Source: CAZSAT01 sp964604675 | GTDB lineage: Bacteria > Myxococcota_A > UBA796 > CAJQPC01 | Length of the DNA stretch: 11,448 nucleotides | Assembly (NCBI GenBank): GCA_964604675.1 | Contig: CAZSAT010000179.1 | Location: 1-11,448, forward strand | Reading direction: 5' to 3' | Part shown: positions 1 to 7,324 of the stretch, piece after piece | Numbering within the stretch: the first letter of the stretch is position 1 | Layout of the letters: each line of letters opens with the position of its first letter | Notes under the pieces: generated by a model | Database searches by the model: none | Told to the model about the DNA's origin: nothing | The model's input: only the letters and a program-made list of their open reading frames with translations | Made by a program: the position numbers and the translations under genes

Positions 1-505
1 GGTCCCCCTCGGGCTGCACGACCTCCATCGCCGGGTTCAGGTGGACCACCAAGGCGTCGGCGCCGCATCGGTCGACCAGGCGCTGGAGCTGGGCGCTCGG
101 GGTGTCGCGCGCCTGGACCACGCCGATGTTTCCGAGCACGAGCGCGCTGGGGGCGACGTCGCGGATGAGGTAGCCGTCCTCGATGCCGTCCTGGAGGAGC
201 GGTCGCTGGCTTCCGAAGCCGAAGCCCAGGCCGTAGCGTTCCGCGACGCTCGCCAGGTCACGGTTGATGGCCTCCGCCTCGCCGAAGCCACCGGTCATCG
301 CGGCGATGATGACGGGCGCCGCGAGTCGCTTGCCAGCGAACTCGGCACCGAGGTCAACGGCCTCGAGCGCGAGGTCGGGCAGCGCGTCGTGCACGAGCTC
401 GAGATCGTCCAGCAGGTTGGTCTTCTGCTTGAACGCCACCTCGTCGGTCTCACAGAGGGCGACGTGGTCGGCCTTTCTGGAGCGGATGTCGGGAGGCTTC
501 GGCAC
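1..505 (-). CDS. fni: Type 2 isopentenyl-diphosphate delta-isomerase (FMN-dependent), N-terminal part, cut by window edge
   Basis: This enzyme interconverts IPP and DMAPP using reduced FMN and Mg2+, the last step of the mevalonate route. I translated 168 codons from a GTG at 505 to 503. There is no in-frame ATG close upstream, and an AAGGG lies only 3 bases before the GTG. Family landmarks in order are RKADHVALC (10-18), the LVHDALP segment (37-43), the flavin-binding AAMTGG (68-73) with N81, GFGSQR (96-101), GNIGVVQ (125-131), and HLNPAMEVVQPEGD (155-168). The HLNPA..E and QPEGD context identifies type 2 isomerase clearly. Residue 160 is Met where the family has the conserved Gln of HxNxxQE (see findings). 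The C-terminal half, including the rest of the FMN phosphate site, lies beyond the window. It follows mvaK2 after a 35-base gap, and its place behind the mevalonate kinases supports the role. Confidence 0.93.
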   Translation of the reverse strand, partial: MPKPPDIRSRKADHVALCETDEVAFKQKTNLLDDLELVHDALPDLALEAVDLGAEFAGKRLAAPVIIAAMTGGFGEAEAINRDLASVAERYGLGFGFGSQRPLLQDGIEDGYLIRDVAPSALVLGNIGVVQARDTPSAQLQRLVDRCGADALVVHLNPAMEVVQPEGD

Positions 506-540
506 GGACCCTTGTGGTAACCGCTCGCTGGACGGCCGGT

Positions 541-1386
541 TCAGGCGCGGTGGACGCTCAGCTCGGCGGCCTCGATGGCGATGGGCGGCAAGCGCTCGGC
601 GGAACAGGCCGCCTCGAACGCCGTGCGAGCATCGGGGTCCGGCACGACCGCCACCGCGATGTCGCCGCCGCCAGCACCGCTCGGCTTGGCGGCGCCTCCG
701 TGGTCGCGCGCCAACGCTGCGATGCGCGCATGTGCGTCCGTCAGGTAGTCGATGCCTGCTGCCCGGCTCATGGCCACCAGGAGCTCGCGGAGCGCCTCCA
801 ACGCGGCGACCGGGTCCTGGTCGAGGGCGGCGACGAGCACGTTGCTCTCGTCGACGAACCGCGCTCGATCCGACCATGCGAGGTAGCGCTGCACCCGGGG
901 GCCCGTGCTCGCCGAACGACCGGAGTAGATCGCGGTCAGCCGTGGCAGGGATCGCGCGATGCCGCCGGGCCAGCGTCGGACCCCACCGGCGACCGAGGCT
1001 CGCACGTCGATTCCAGAGCCGGACCCCTGCACGGTGTGGTGCACGCTGAGCGCGGTCTCGAGCAGCGTGTCGAGCGGGGCGTGGCGCGCCAACAGTCCCG
1101 CTGCGCACGCCGCGACGGTGGCCGCGGCGCTTCCTCCGAAGCCCGGCTTGTCGGCCAGCACAGCCGGCTTCGCATCGGTGAAGGCGTAGTGCCTCGCGGG
1201 CGCGGACACAGCCAGCAGGCCGGCGCGCACGAAGCGGTCGTCGCCGGGGGTCGTCACGCCCTCGCCTGCGGTGACGATGCAGCGCACGCCTCGATCGATC
1301 GCCGCCACGACCGCGACGCCGCCGTCGACCACCGCGTACTCGCCCGCGACGACCAGCTTGCCGGGGGCGACGACCTCGAGCGGCAC
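541..1386 (-). CDS. mvaK2: Phosphomevalonate kinase (GHMP family)
   Basis: It phosphorylates 5-phosphomevalonate with ATP to 5-diphosphomevalonate in the cytoplasm, the second kinase step of the mevalonate pathway. The 281-residue protein starts with GTG (1386-1384), directly after the mvaD stop. GHMP motif 1 is APGKLVVAGEYAVVDGG (7-23). The ATP-binding loop, motif 2, is KPGFGGSAAATVA (80-92). The VQGSGSGIDVRASVAGG stretch (119-135) carries the likely catalytic Asp127. Motif 3 is KPSGAGGGD (234-242). The GEYAVVDGG and PSGAGGGD forms are typical of phosphomevalonate kinase and not of mevalonate or homoserine kinase. At 281 residues it is shorter than Gram-positive MvaK2 (about 350). The motif 2 loop reads G-F-G-G-S where G-L-G-S-S is usual, a mild departure. 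The gene order with mvk and mvaD makes the assignment secure; substrate has not been tested. Confidence 0.9.
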   Translation of the reverse strand: MPLEVVAPGKLVVAGEYAVVDGGVAVVAAIDRGVRCIVTAGEGVTTPGDDRFVRAGLLAVSAPARHYAFTDAKPAVLADKPGFGGSAAATVAACAAGLLARHAPLDTLLETALSVHHTVQGSGSGIDVRASVAGGVRRWPGGIARSLPRLTAIYSGRSASTGPRVQRYLAWSDRARFVDESNVLVAALDQDPVAALEALRELLVAMSRAAGIDYLTDAHARIAALARDHGGAAKPSGAGGGDIAVAVVPDPDARTAFEAACSAERLPPIAIEAAELSVHRA

Positions 1387-2343
1387 CTACTCCTCGACGA
1401 GCTGCGGTGCTCCGCCCACGCCGAGCACCTCGACCCGGTCAGCCACCGAGCGCATGCGACGCGCGACGCGCTCGGCGTCCTCGACCGCGCAGAGCACCTT
1501 GACGTTCGGTCCCGCGTCCATCGTCCACCAGCAGGGCACCCCCTGCCGACGCAGGCCTTCCACGGCGTCCATCGCCCACACGGTGGTGGAGCCCCAATAC
1601 CGGATGGGCGGATCGGCGGTCATCATCGTGCAGTGCATCTTGAGCGCGTTGCGCTCCATGACCGCGCCGAGGGCGGGCAGGTTCTTGTCCAACAGGGCGT
1701 GGCGTCCCTTGTCGATGTCGGCTGGAGCGCTGGCCACCCAGGCCGCGTACATCGGCGAGGTAGCCATCGTGCGCAGCATGCCGGCCCGGGAGCCGACCTT
1801 CTTCTGCCGCGCATCGAGGATGGCGACGACGAGGCGGAGATCCCAGTGATCCTGGGGCGCGAGCGCCACGCCGTGGCTGTCCGAGCCGTCATCCTGGGCG
1901 CCGAGACGCCACTCGACGAAGCCGCCCCAGATCGATCGACAGGCCGATCCCGAGCCCTGCCGAGCCAACACCGAGAGCTCGGTGGGTGTGCGCTCCTGGC
2001 CCGCGGCGTTGCAGGCGGCGACCGTGAGCGCTGCAAAGGCCGAGCTGGAGCTGGCGAGGCCCGCCGCTTTCGGGAAGTTGGACTCACTCACCACCGTGAC
2101 GCGAGGGCGCCAGGGATCGATCCGGTCGAGGTGCGCGAACACCCGATCGTGTTCCTTGCCCTCGGCCAGCCGCCCGTCGATCCAGGCCTCGTCGGCCTCG
2201 GCACCCCAGTTCACCGTGGTCCTGGTGCGGAACCGGTCTACGGTCATCGAGATCGATCCCGTCGACGGCAGGTTCAGGCGGGTGTCGCGCTTGCCCCAGT
2301 ACTTGACCAGGGCGATGTTCGGATGAGCGATCGCGGTGGCCAT
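1387..2343 (-). CDS. mvaD: Diphosphomevalonate decarboxylase
   Basis: It catalyses the ATP-dependent decarboxylation and dehydration of mevalonate 5-diphosphate to isopentenyl diphosphate. The 318-residue protein has the family signatures in order. The N-terminal HPNIALVKYWGKRD (7-20) binds substrate through Lys14 and Tyr15. LNLPSTGSISMTVD (23-36) follows, then the ATP loop AAGLASSSSAFAAL (93-106) and ARQGSGSACRSIWGGFVEW (127-145) with the conserved Ser and Arg. Further on are LKMHCTMMT (234-242), PPIRYW (245-250) and TMDAGPNVK (274-282), which supplies the catalytic Asp276. Length matches the family (about 320-330). All key residues seem intact, so a true decarboxylase is more likely than a mevalonate 3-kinase relative. 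The start is the ATG at 2343, which overlaps the mvk stop as TGATG with GAGAGG just upstream. The reading frame stays open further upstream through mvk, but that stretch is antisense-like noise and not coding. Confidence 0.95.
   Translation of the reverse strand: MATAIAHPNIALVKYWGKRDTRLNLPSTGSISMTVDRFRTRTTVNWGAEADEAWIDGRLAEGKEHDRVFAHLDRIDPWRPRVTVVSESNFPKAAGLASSSSAFAALTVAACNAAGQERTPTELSVLARQGSGSACRSIWGGFVEWRLGAQDDGSDSHGVALAPQDHWDLRLVVAILDARQKKVGSRAGMLRTMATSPMYAAWVASAPADIDKGRHALLDKNLPALGAVMERNALKMHCTMMTADPPIRYWGSTTVWAMDAVEGLRRQGVPCWWTMDAGPNVKVLCAVEDAERVARRMRSVADRVEVLGVGGAPQLVEE
1390..1395 (-). promoter_or_regulatory. Shine-Dalgarno site for mvaK2, inside the end of mvaD
   Basis: The GAGGAG formed by the last two Glu codons of mvaD lies just before TAG and the GTG start of mvaK2. 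It supports the GTG at 1386 as start even though no ATG is near. Ribosomes terminating on mvaD would sit on this site, which suggests coupled translation. Confidence 0.6.
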
Positions 2344-3209
2344 CAGCCTCTCGATGCCGAGCCGGGGACAGTGCAGCGGAAGGCCCTGATACCACGCGCT
2401 CGCGCAGCCTGCTCGACCCGCTCGTCCCCGGCGTCGACCACGGCGACCACGACGCCGCCGCCCCCCGCTCCGCTGAGCTTCGCGGCCTTTGCGCCCGCGC
2501 TGGTGGCGAGCTCGACGAGCTCGTCGAGCCGTGGCGTGCTCACGCCGATCTCGCGGAGGCGGACGTGGGCCTCGTTCATGCACCCCATCAGGGTGTCTTC
2601 GTCCGACAGGTCGACCACGGCTCGCTCGACCAGTGCGCCGAGGCGGTCCAGAGCGGGGTCGATGCCAGGCCGCCGGTTCGCGACCCCCGCCACCAGGGAA
2701 GCGGTGTCGCCCGCGGAGCCGCTGTCGAGCACCACGACCTCCAACGTGGGCAGCGCCACGCGCTCGGGCTCTTCGCCCTTCCGGTACACCAGCGCGCCCC
2801 CGAGGGCCGCGACCGCGTGGTCGAGGCCCGAGGGGTTTCCGTGAAAGATGCGCTCCACCTCGAAGCCTTGCCGGTGCAGCGTAGCGGCGTCGAGGGTGCG
2901 CCCGTCGGCCGCGGCTCGTGCGCGCAGCAGGGCCACCGTGAGGGCGGCGGACGAGCCCATGCCACACCCCACGGGGAGCTCGGTGGCGATGTCGACGGCC
3001 AGGCCGTCGGCGGGCAGGGCGACCGCGAGGGCACGGCCCAGACGGTCGTCCCGGATGGCGCTGCGGCCTAGCCGTGTCGGCCCGGGGGCGCTGTGCAGGG
3101 TGACCGTGGTGCCCAGGGACACCGAGGCCGCCAGGGCCCGGTGGCCGTAGACCACGCTGTGCTCGCCCAGCAGGATCAGCTTCCCGAGGCCTCGACCCCG
3201 GCCGAGCAT
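2343..3209 (-). CDS. mvk: Mevalonate kinase (GHMP family)
   Basis: It phosphorylates mevalonate to 5-phosphomevalonate using ATP. The 288-residue protein shows GKLILLGEHSVVYG (9-22) with Lys10 at the active site. The phosphate-binding loop is PVGCGMGSSAALTVAL (79-94). EVERIFHGNPSGLDHAV (117-133) holds the Mg-binding Glu119 and catalytic Asp130. The third motif is KLSGAGGGG (244-252). The GEHSVVYG and HGNPSGLD combination is diagnostic of mevalonate kinase within the GHMP family. Size is close to the short archaeal/bacterial enzymes (about 290-310). The start is the ATG at 3209 in a TGATG overlap with mvaA. It gives a natural N terminus 9 residues before the first motif, whereas the longer open frame upstream lies inside mvaA. 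Product inhibition by downstream prenyl diphosphates is common in this family but cannot be judged here. Confidence 0.94.
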   Translation of the reverse strand: MLGRGRGLGKLILLGEHSVVYGHRALAASVSLGTTVTLHSAPGPTRLGRSAIRDDRLGRALAVALPADGLAVDIATELPVGCGMGSSAALTVALLRARAAADGRTLDAATLHRQGFEVERIFHGNPSGLDHAVAALGGALVYRKGEEPERVALPTLEVVVLDSGSAGDTASLVAGVANRRPGIDPALDRLGALVERAVVDLSDEDTLMGCMNEAHVRLREIGVSTPRLDELVELATSAGAKAAKLSGAGGGGVVVAVVDAGDERVEQAARARGIRAFRCTVPGSASRG

Positions 3210-4501
3210 CACGACTGCATCTCCGCGTAGACCGCCCGCGCATGGGCCTCGGAGAAGTCGCCGTGCTCCGCCAGCTTCTCGGCGACGGCCGGGACGAGCT
3301 CGGGTGGAACGCCCGCGGTGGCCGCGACGTTGCGTGCATGCATCCGCATGTGGCCCTGTTGGATGCCCTCGGTGACCAGCGCACGGAGGGCGCCGAGGTT
3401 CTGCGCCAGGCCAACCGCGGCCACGATGCCGGCCAGCTCCTGTGCGCGAGGGTTGCCCAACACCTTCATGTTGGCCTGCACGGTGGGGTGCACCCGGATG
3501 GGACCACCCACCGTCCCCACCGCCATGGGGAGCTCGATCGTGCCCACCAGCGCGCCCTCCGGGTCGAGCTTCCACGTGGTGAGGCTCCGGTACTGCCCGT
3601 CCCGGGCCGCCCAGGCATGCGCCCCGGCCTCGATGGCGCGCCAGTCGTTGCCCGTGGCCAGGAGCACGGCGTCGATGCCGTTCATCACGCCCTTGTTGTG
3701 GGTGGCCGCGCGGTAGGGGTCGGCCCAGGCGAAGCGGTAGGCGGCGGCGATCTCGGCCGCCACGGCTTCGCCGTTCACGTCGTCGTGGTCGAGGTGTTCC
3801 GGCCGCAGGACCACGCGGGCGCGAGCCAGCCGCAGATCGCTCAGGTTCGACAGGATGTGCATCCCGACCGTCTCACCGGTGATCCGCTCGATCACCGGCC
3901 CGAGCCGCTCCGCCACGGTGTTGACCATGTTGGCGCCCATGGCGTCGACGCAGTCGAGGTGGAAGTGCAGCACCACCATGTCTTCCGGCAGTGCGCCCGG
4001 CTCGTCGTAGCGCAGACGCCGCACGCGCATGCCACGCAGTCCGCCTCCGCGTTCCTCCAGTCGCGGATGGATGCCGCTGGCCGCCGCCGAGAGCTCGTCG
4101 ATGTGACGCTCGAGCAGCGCGGCCGTGGCCTCCGCATCCGAGACGCCGTGGAGCTGCACCTGTCCGATCATGATGCTCGGATCGGCGTCGGCCCAGATGC
4201 CACCCGCCGTCCGGGTGAGCCGCGCCATGTTCGAGGCGGCGGCGACCACGCTGGGCTCTTCGGTCACCATCGGCACGAGCACGTCGCCGCCGTTGACGTG
4301 GAAGTTCACCGCGACGGCCTGGGGCAGCTCGAAGGTGCCGATCACGTTCTCGACCATCATGTCGGCCGTCGAGAGGTTCAACCCACCGGGGGCCCAGGAG
4401 GCCACGTCCTCGGTGTCGAGATCCGAGATCTCGTCGGCGATCTCCTTGACCCGGGCCTCGGGAGGGAGGCGGTAGAAGCCCGGCAGGCGACTCTTGGGCA
4501 T
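3209..4501 (-). CDS. mvaA: Hydroxymethylglutaryl-CoA reductase, class II
   Basis: It interconverts HMG-CoA and mevalonate with NAD(P)H, the committing step of the pathway when running in the reductive direction. The 430-residue, soluble protein has no membrane anchor, as expected of class II. Landmarks are ENVIGTFELP (51-60), TEEPSVVAAASNMA (80-93) with catalytic Glu82, the cofactor-binding DAMGANMVNT (186-195), HNKGVMNG (268-275) with Lys270, TGND (283-286) with Asp286, and GHMRMH (383-388) with His384. The Lys-Asp-His spacing is the same as in the Pseudomonas mevalonii enzyme as I remember it (K267, D283, H381). All four catalytic residues are present. In P. mevalonii the class II enzyme degrades mevalonate; here the mevalonate kinases and decarboxylase directly downstream argue for synthesis. 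NADH versus NADPH preference cannot be decided by eye. Its ATG overlaps the acyl-CoA ligase stop by one base (TGATG). Confidence 0.95.
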   Translation of the reverse strand: MPKSRLPGFYRLPPEARVKEIADEISDLDTEDVASWAPGGLNLSTADMMVENVIGTFELPQAVAVNFHVNGGDVLVPMVTEEPSVVAAASNMARLTRTAGGIWADADPSIMIGQVQLHGVSDAEATAALLERHIDELSAAASGIHPRLEERGGGLRGMRVRRLRYDEPGALPEDMVVLHFHLDCVDAMGANMVNTVAERLGPVIERITGETVGMHILSNLSDLRLARARVVLRPEHLDHDDVNGEAVAAEIAAAYRFAWADPYRAATHNKGVMNGIDAVLLATGNDWRAIEAGAHAWAARDGQYRSLTTWKLDPEGALVGTIELPMAVGTVGGPIRVHPTVQANMKVLGNPRAQELAGIVAAVGLAQNLGALRALVTEGIQQGHMRMHARNVAATAGVPPELVPAVAEKLAEHGDFSEAHARAVYAEMQS

Positions 4502-6315
4502 CAGATGGCCGCCATGGCGTCCGCGTAGAAGGCGTCGAGCACGGCCTGGTGGTTCGCCTCCACCACCCGGCGCTTCACCTTCATCGTGGGGGTCAGCTCA
4601 CCGGTCTCCTGCGCCAGATCGTGGTCGAGGAGGTGGATGTACTTGATGGTCTCGTAGCTTGCGAGCTCCTTGTTCACCTCGGCGATGGCCTGCCAGATCA
4701 GGTCATGGATCTCCTGCTTGGTGGCCAGGTCGGCGTAGTCCGAGAAGCCCACGTCGTGGTCGCGCGCCCACTTGCCAGCGGTCTCCTCGTCCATGGCCAC
4801 CAGGGCCACGCAGAAGTTGCGCTTGTCGCCGTGCATCACGACCTGGCTGACGAGCTGGCAGCGCGCCTTGATCTTGCCCTCGATCACCTGGGGCGCGATG
4901 TTCTTGCCGCCTGCGGTGACGATGATGTCCTTCTTCCGGTCGGTGATGCGGCAGAACCCCTGCTCGTCGATCTCACCGACGTCGCCGGTGTGCAGCCATC
5001 CGTCCGGCTCCAGGCACTCCGAGGTGGCCTCGGGCAGGCCGAAGTAGCCCTGCATGATGCCGCGGCCCTTGATCAGGATCTCGCCGTCGTCGGCGATCTT
5101 GAAGGTGGTGCCGGGGATCGGCTTGCCCACGCTGCCAAAGCGGTAGCCGTCGGGAGCGTTCACGCTCGAAGCTGCCGAGGACTCCGTGAGGCCGTAGCCC
5201 TCGAGCACCAGGATGTCGGAGGCGTGGAAGAACTCCGCGATCTCACGGGAGAGAGGAGCACCTCCCGAGATGAAGAACTTGATGCGACCGCCGAAGGTGT
5301 CCTTGAGCTTGGAGAACACCAGACGGTCGGCCACGCCGTACTTCAACAAGAGCGGTCCGTGAGGCTCTTGACCCCTCTGCCGCAGCTCGGAGACCTCGGT
5401 CCCGACCTGCACAGCCCACTTGAAGATGCGCAACGAGACGCCACCCTTGTCCTTCGCCCCGCTCACGACCTTGTTGTAGACCTTCTCGAAGATGCGCGGC
5501 ACGGCCCCCATGACCGTTGGCTTCATCGCCTGCATGTTCGGCACCAGCGCGTCGATGTCGCCGTCGACGATGGTGGGCACGCCGATCCGGATGAACGCGA
5601 TCTCCAGCACCTTGGCGAAGCTGTGGGCGAGGGGCAGGAACAGGTACTGCTTGTCCGAGGCCTGCAAGAGCCCCATCGCGTCGATGGCTTCGCCCTCGTA
5701 CACCCAGCAGTCGTGGCTGAGCATGACGCCCTTGGGCTTGCCCGTGGTGCCCGAGGTGTAGATCAGCGTGGCGAGGTCGCCGGGGCCGACAGCCGCGGTC
5801 CGCTCTTCGTAGGCGCCTTCGTGCTCGGCATCCCACGCCTCACCGAGCCGCTCGAGCTCCGAGAGGGTGATGACCCAGCCTTCGTGCCCAGGGCGCCCGT
5901 CGGTCACGATGACCTTCTCGAGGGTGGGCATCCCGTCGCGCTCGGCCACCAGCTTGGCCACCTGTTCGTCGTTCTCGGCGAAGCAGAAGCGCGACTGGCT
6001 GTTCGCGACGATGTAGGCGCACTCTTCCGGGGTGTTCGAGGGGTAGATGGTGGTGGTGGCACCGGTGGCGCAGAGGATGCCCATGTCGGCGAGCACCCAC
6101 TCGGGCCGGGTCGTCGACAGGATGCTGGCGCGCTGGCCCTTCTCGATTCCCAGGGCGTGCAGACCGCAGGCGATGCGACGGGCTCGTTCGCCGCACTCCT
6201 TCCACTTCAAGGTGTACCAGTCGCCGCCACGTCGGCCGTACATCGCGTCGGCGTCGGGCGTCGAGTCGCAGCGGTGGTGGAAGAGCTCGCAGACAGACGA
6301 GAACGAGGTCGACAT
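4501..6315 (-). CDS. Long-chain fatty acid--CoA ligase, AMP-forming (FadD15-like)
   Basis: A member of the adenylate-forming (ANL) superfamily: it activates a carboxylic acid, probably a long-chain fatty acid, with ATP and then transfers it to CoA. The 604-residue protein carries the P-loop YTSGTTGKPKG (186-196), then RIFEKVYNKV (274-283), part of the region typical of long-chain ligases. These are followed by GYGLTES (373-379), TGDVGEID (443-450), DRKKDIIVTAGGKNIAP (459-475) and the C-terminal LTPTMKVKRR (574-583), in which Lys579 is the expected catalytic lysine. All core motifs are intact. The start is the ATG at 6315, 16 bases after the dppF stop with AGAGGA upstream; the longer open frame lies inside dppF. 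No signal peptide is visible, so it is cytoplasmic or peripheral. Chain-length preference is inferred from family resemblance only; medium-chain or branched acids are possible. It overlaps mvaA by one base, so it is probably expressed with the mevalonate genes. Confidence 0.9.
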   Translation of the reverse strand: MSTSFSSVCELFHHRCDSTPDADAMYGRRGGDWYTLKWKECGERARRIACGLHALGIEKGQRASILSTTRPEWVLADMGILCATGATTTIYPSNTPEECAYIVANSQSRFCFAENDEQVAKLVAERDGMPTLEKVIVTDGRPGHEGWVITLSELERLGEAWDAEHEGAYEERTAAVGPGDLATLIYTSGTTGKPKGVMLSHDCWVYEGEAIDAMGLLQASDKQYLFLPLAHSFAKVLEIAFIRIGVPTIVDGDIDALVPNMQAMKPTVMGAVPRIFEKVYNKVVSGAKDKGGVSLRIFKWAVQVGTEVSELRQRGQEPHGPLLLKYGVADRLVFSKLKDTFGGRIKFFISGGAPLSREIAEFFHASDILVLEGYGLTESSAASSVNAPDGYRFGSVGKPIPGTTFKIADDGEILIKGRGIMQGYFGLPEATSECLEPDGWLHTGDVGEIDEQGFCRITDRKKDIIVTAGGKNIAPQVIEGKIKARCQLVSQVVMHGDKRNFCVALVAMDEETAGKWARDHDVGFSDYADLATKQEIHDLIWQAIAEVNKELASYETIKYIHLLDHDLAQETGELTPTMKVKRRVVEANHQAVLDAFYADAMAAI

Positions 6316-6331
6316 GGGGCGCTCGGTCCTC

Positions 6332-7324
6332 TCAGGCGTAGGGCGGGCGCTGTCCATCGGCCACGAGGTGGCAGGCCACCTGGTGACCTGTCGAGACCTC
6401 GACGGTCTTCGGCGGCGCGCCGGTCTTGCAGGCGTCCGTGGCGTAGCGGCAGCGGGGGTGGAAGTGGCAACCCGGGGGCGGGTTGATGGGGTTTGGAACG
6501 TCCCCCTCGAGCACGACCCGCTCCTTCTTCTGCTTCGGGATGGGGACCGGAATCGCCGACAGCAGCGCTTGGGTGTAGGGGTGGTGCGGGTTCTCGAAGA
6601 GCTGGTCACAGGTGCCGATCTCGACGATGCGGCCGAGGTACATCACGGCCACGCGGTCGGAGATGTGGCGGACGACGCTCAGGTCGTGGGCGATGAACAG
6701 GTAGGACAGCCCCAGCTCGTCCTGAAGCTCTTGCAGCAGGTTGATGACCTGTGCCTGGATGCTCACGTCCAGCGCACTCACCGCCTCGTCGCACACGATG
6801 AAGTCGGGGTTCAAGGCGAGGGCGCGGGCGATTCCGATCCGCTGGCGCTGGCCCCCGGAGAACTCGTGTGGGAAGCGGCCCAGGTGGGTCTCGAGCAAGC
6901 CGACCCGTTGGATGAGCGCCAGCACCTTGTCCCGCAGCTCGTCGCCCTCGGCGACTCCGTGGATTCGAAGTGCCTCGCCCACGATCTGCTCCACGTTCAT
7001 GCGCGGGTTCAGCGAGCTGTAGGGATCCTGGAAGATGATCTGCATGTCCTGGCGGAGGGCACGAAGCTCGTCGCCGCCGAGCTCGAAGATCTGCCTGCCC
7101 TTGAACTCCGCCGTGCCGCCGGTCGGTTCCAGCAGGCGCAACAGGGTGCGGCCGACGGTGGTCTTGCCGCAGCCGGACTCGCCCACGAGCCCGAGGGTCT
7201 CGCCGGCGTCGAGCGTGAAGCTCACGCCGTCGACCGCTCTGACGTGGGCGACGACCTTGCCGAAGATCCCCTTCTTCATCGGGAAGTGCTTCGTCAGGTC
7301 CGTGACGGTCAAGAGCGGCTTCAT
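6332..7324 (-). CDS. dppF: Oligopeptide/dipeptide ABC transporter ATP-binding protein, DppF/OppF type
   Basis: One of the two cytoplasmic ATPases that power peptide import. The 330-residue protein has Walker A GESGCGKTT (48-56), Q-loop Gln99 in IIFQDP, ABC signature FSGGQRQRI (155-163), Walker B FIVCDE (175-180), D-loop SALD (183-186) and switch His213. After the nucleotide-binding domain comes the oligopeptide-type C-terminal extension with PHHPYTQALLSAIP (246-259). It is followed by four cysteines (C286, C292, C299, C318) in the GCHFHPRC...VACH pattern. The residue after Walker B is Ala (DEAVSALD) where Pro is common; this is a known variant. The start is the ATG at 7324 in an ATGA overlap with dppD, preceded by GGAGGG. 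An in-frame ATG at 7351 would add nine residues but has no comparable ribosome site. Substrate is inferred from the set. Confidence 0.93.
   Translation of the reverse strand: MKPLLTVTDLTKHFPMKKGIFGKVVAHVRAVDGVSFTLDAGETLGLVGESGCGKTTVGRTLLRLLEPTGGTAEFKGRQIFELGGDELRALRQDMQIIFQDPYSSLNPRMNVEQIVGEALRIHGVAEGDELRDKVLALIQRVGLLETHLGRFPHEFSGGQRQRIGIARALALNPDFIVCDEAVSALDVSIQAQVINLLQELQDELGLSYLFIAHDLSVVRHISDRVAVMYLGRIVEIGTCDQLFENPHHPYTQALLSAIPVPIPKQKKERVVLEGDVPNPINPPPGCHFHPRCRYATDACKTGAPPKTVEVSTGHQVACHLVADGQRPPYA

Noticed and set aside
506..540. Short inverted repeat (ACCG...CGGT) in the mvaK2-fni gap as a terminator or attenuator
   Set aside because: The stem is only four pairs with a long loop and no T run, so it is not a convincing terminator.
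514..2844. A 776-codon open frame on the plus strand across mvaK2, mvaD and part of mvk
   Set aside because: It is antisense to three well-recognised genes, is rich in Arg, Gly, His and Val, and shows no known motif. Such frames are expected opposite GC-rich genes.
2344..3414. Possible N-terminal extension or fusion of mvaD reaching back through mvk
   Set aside because: The frame is open there, but the translation is low-complexity Arg/Gly/Pro/Ala, and the true N terminus with HPNIALVKYWGK begins just after the ATG at 2343.
3210..3575. Possible N-terminal extension of mevalonate kinase into mvaA
   Set aside because: The extension is a shadow of mvaA. The ATG at 3209 places the first GHMP motif at the normal distance and forms a TGATG overlap.
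3242..4528. A 428-codon open frame on the plus strand opposite HMG-CoA reductase
   Set aside because: Composition (very high His, Val, Gly, Asp) mirrors the codons of mvaA on the other strand; no independent evidence of coding.
4549..6486. A 645-codon open frame on the plus strand opposite the acyl-CoA ligase
   Set aside because: Same reason: antisense to a gene with intact catalytic motifs, biased composition, no recognisable domain.
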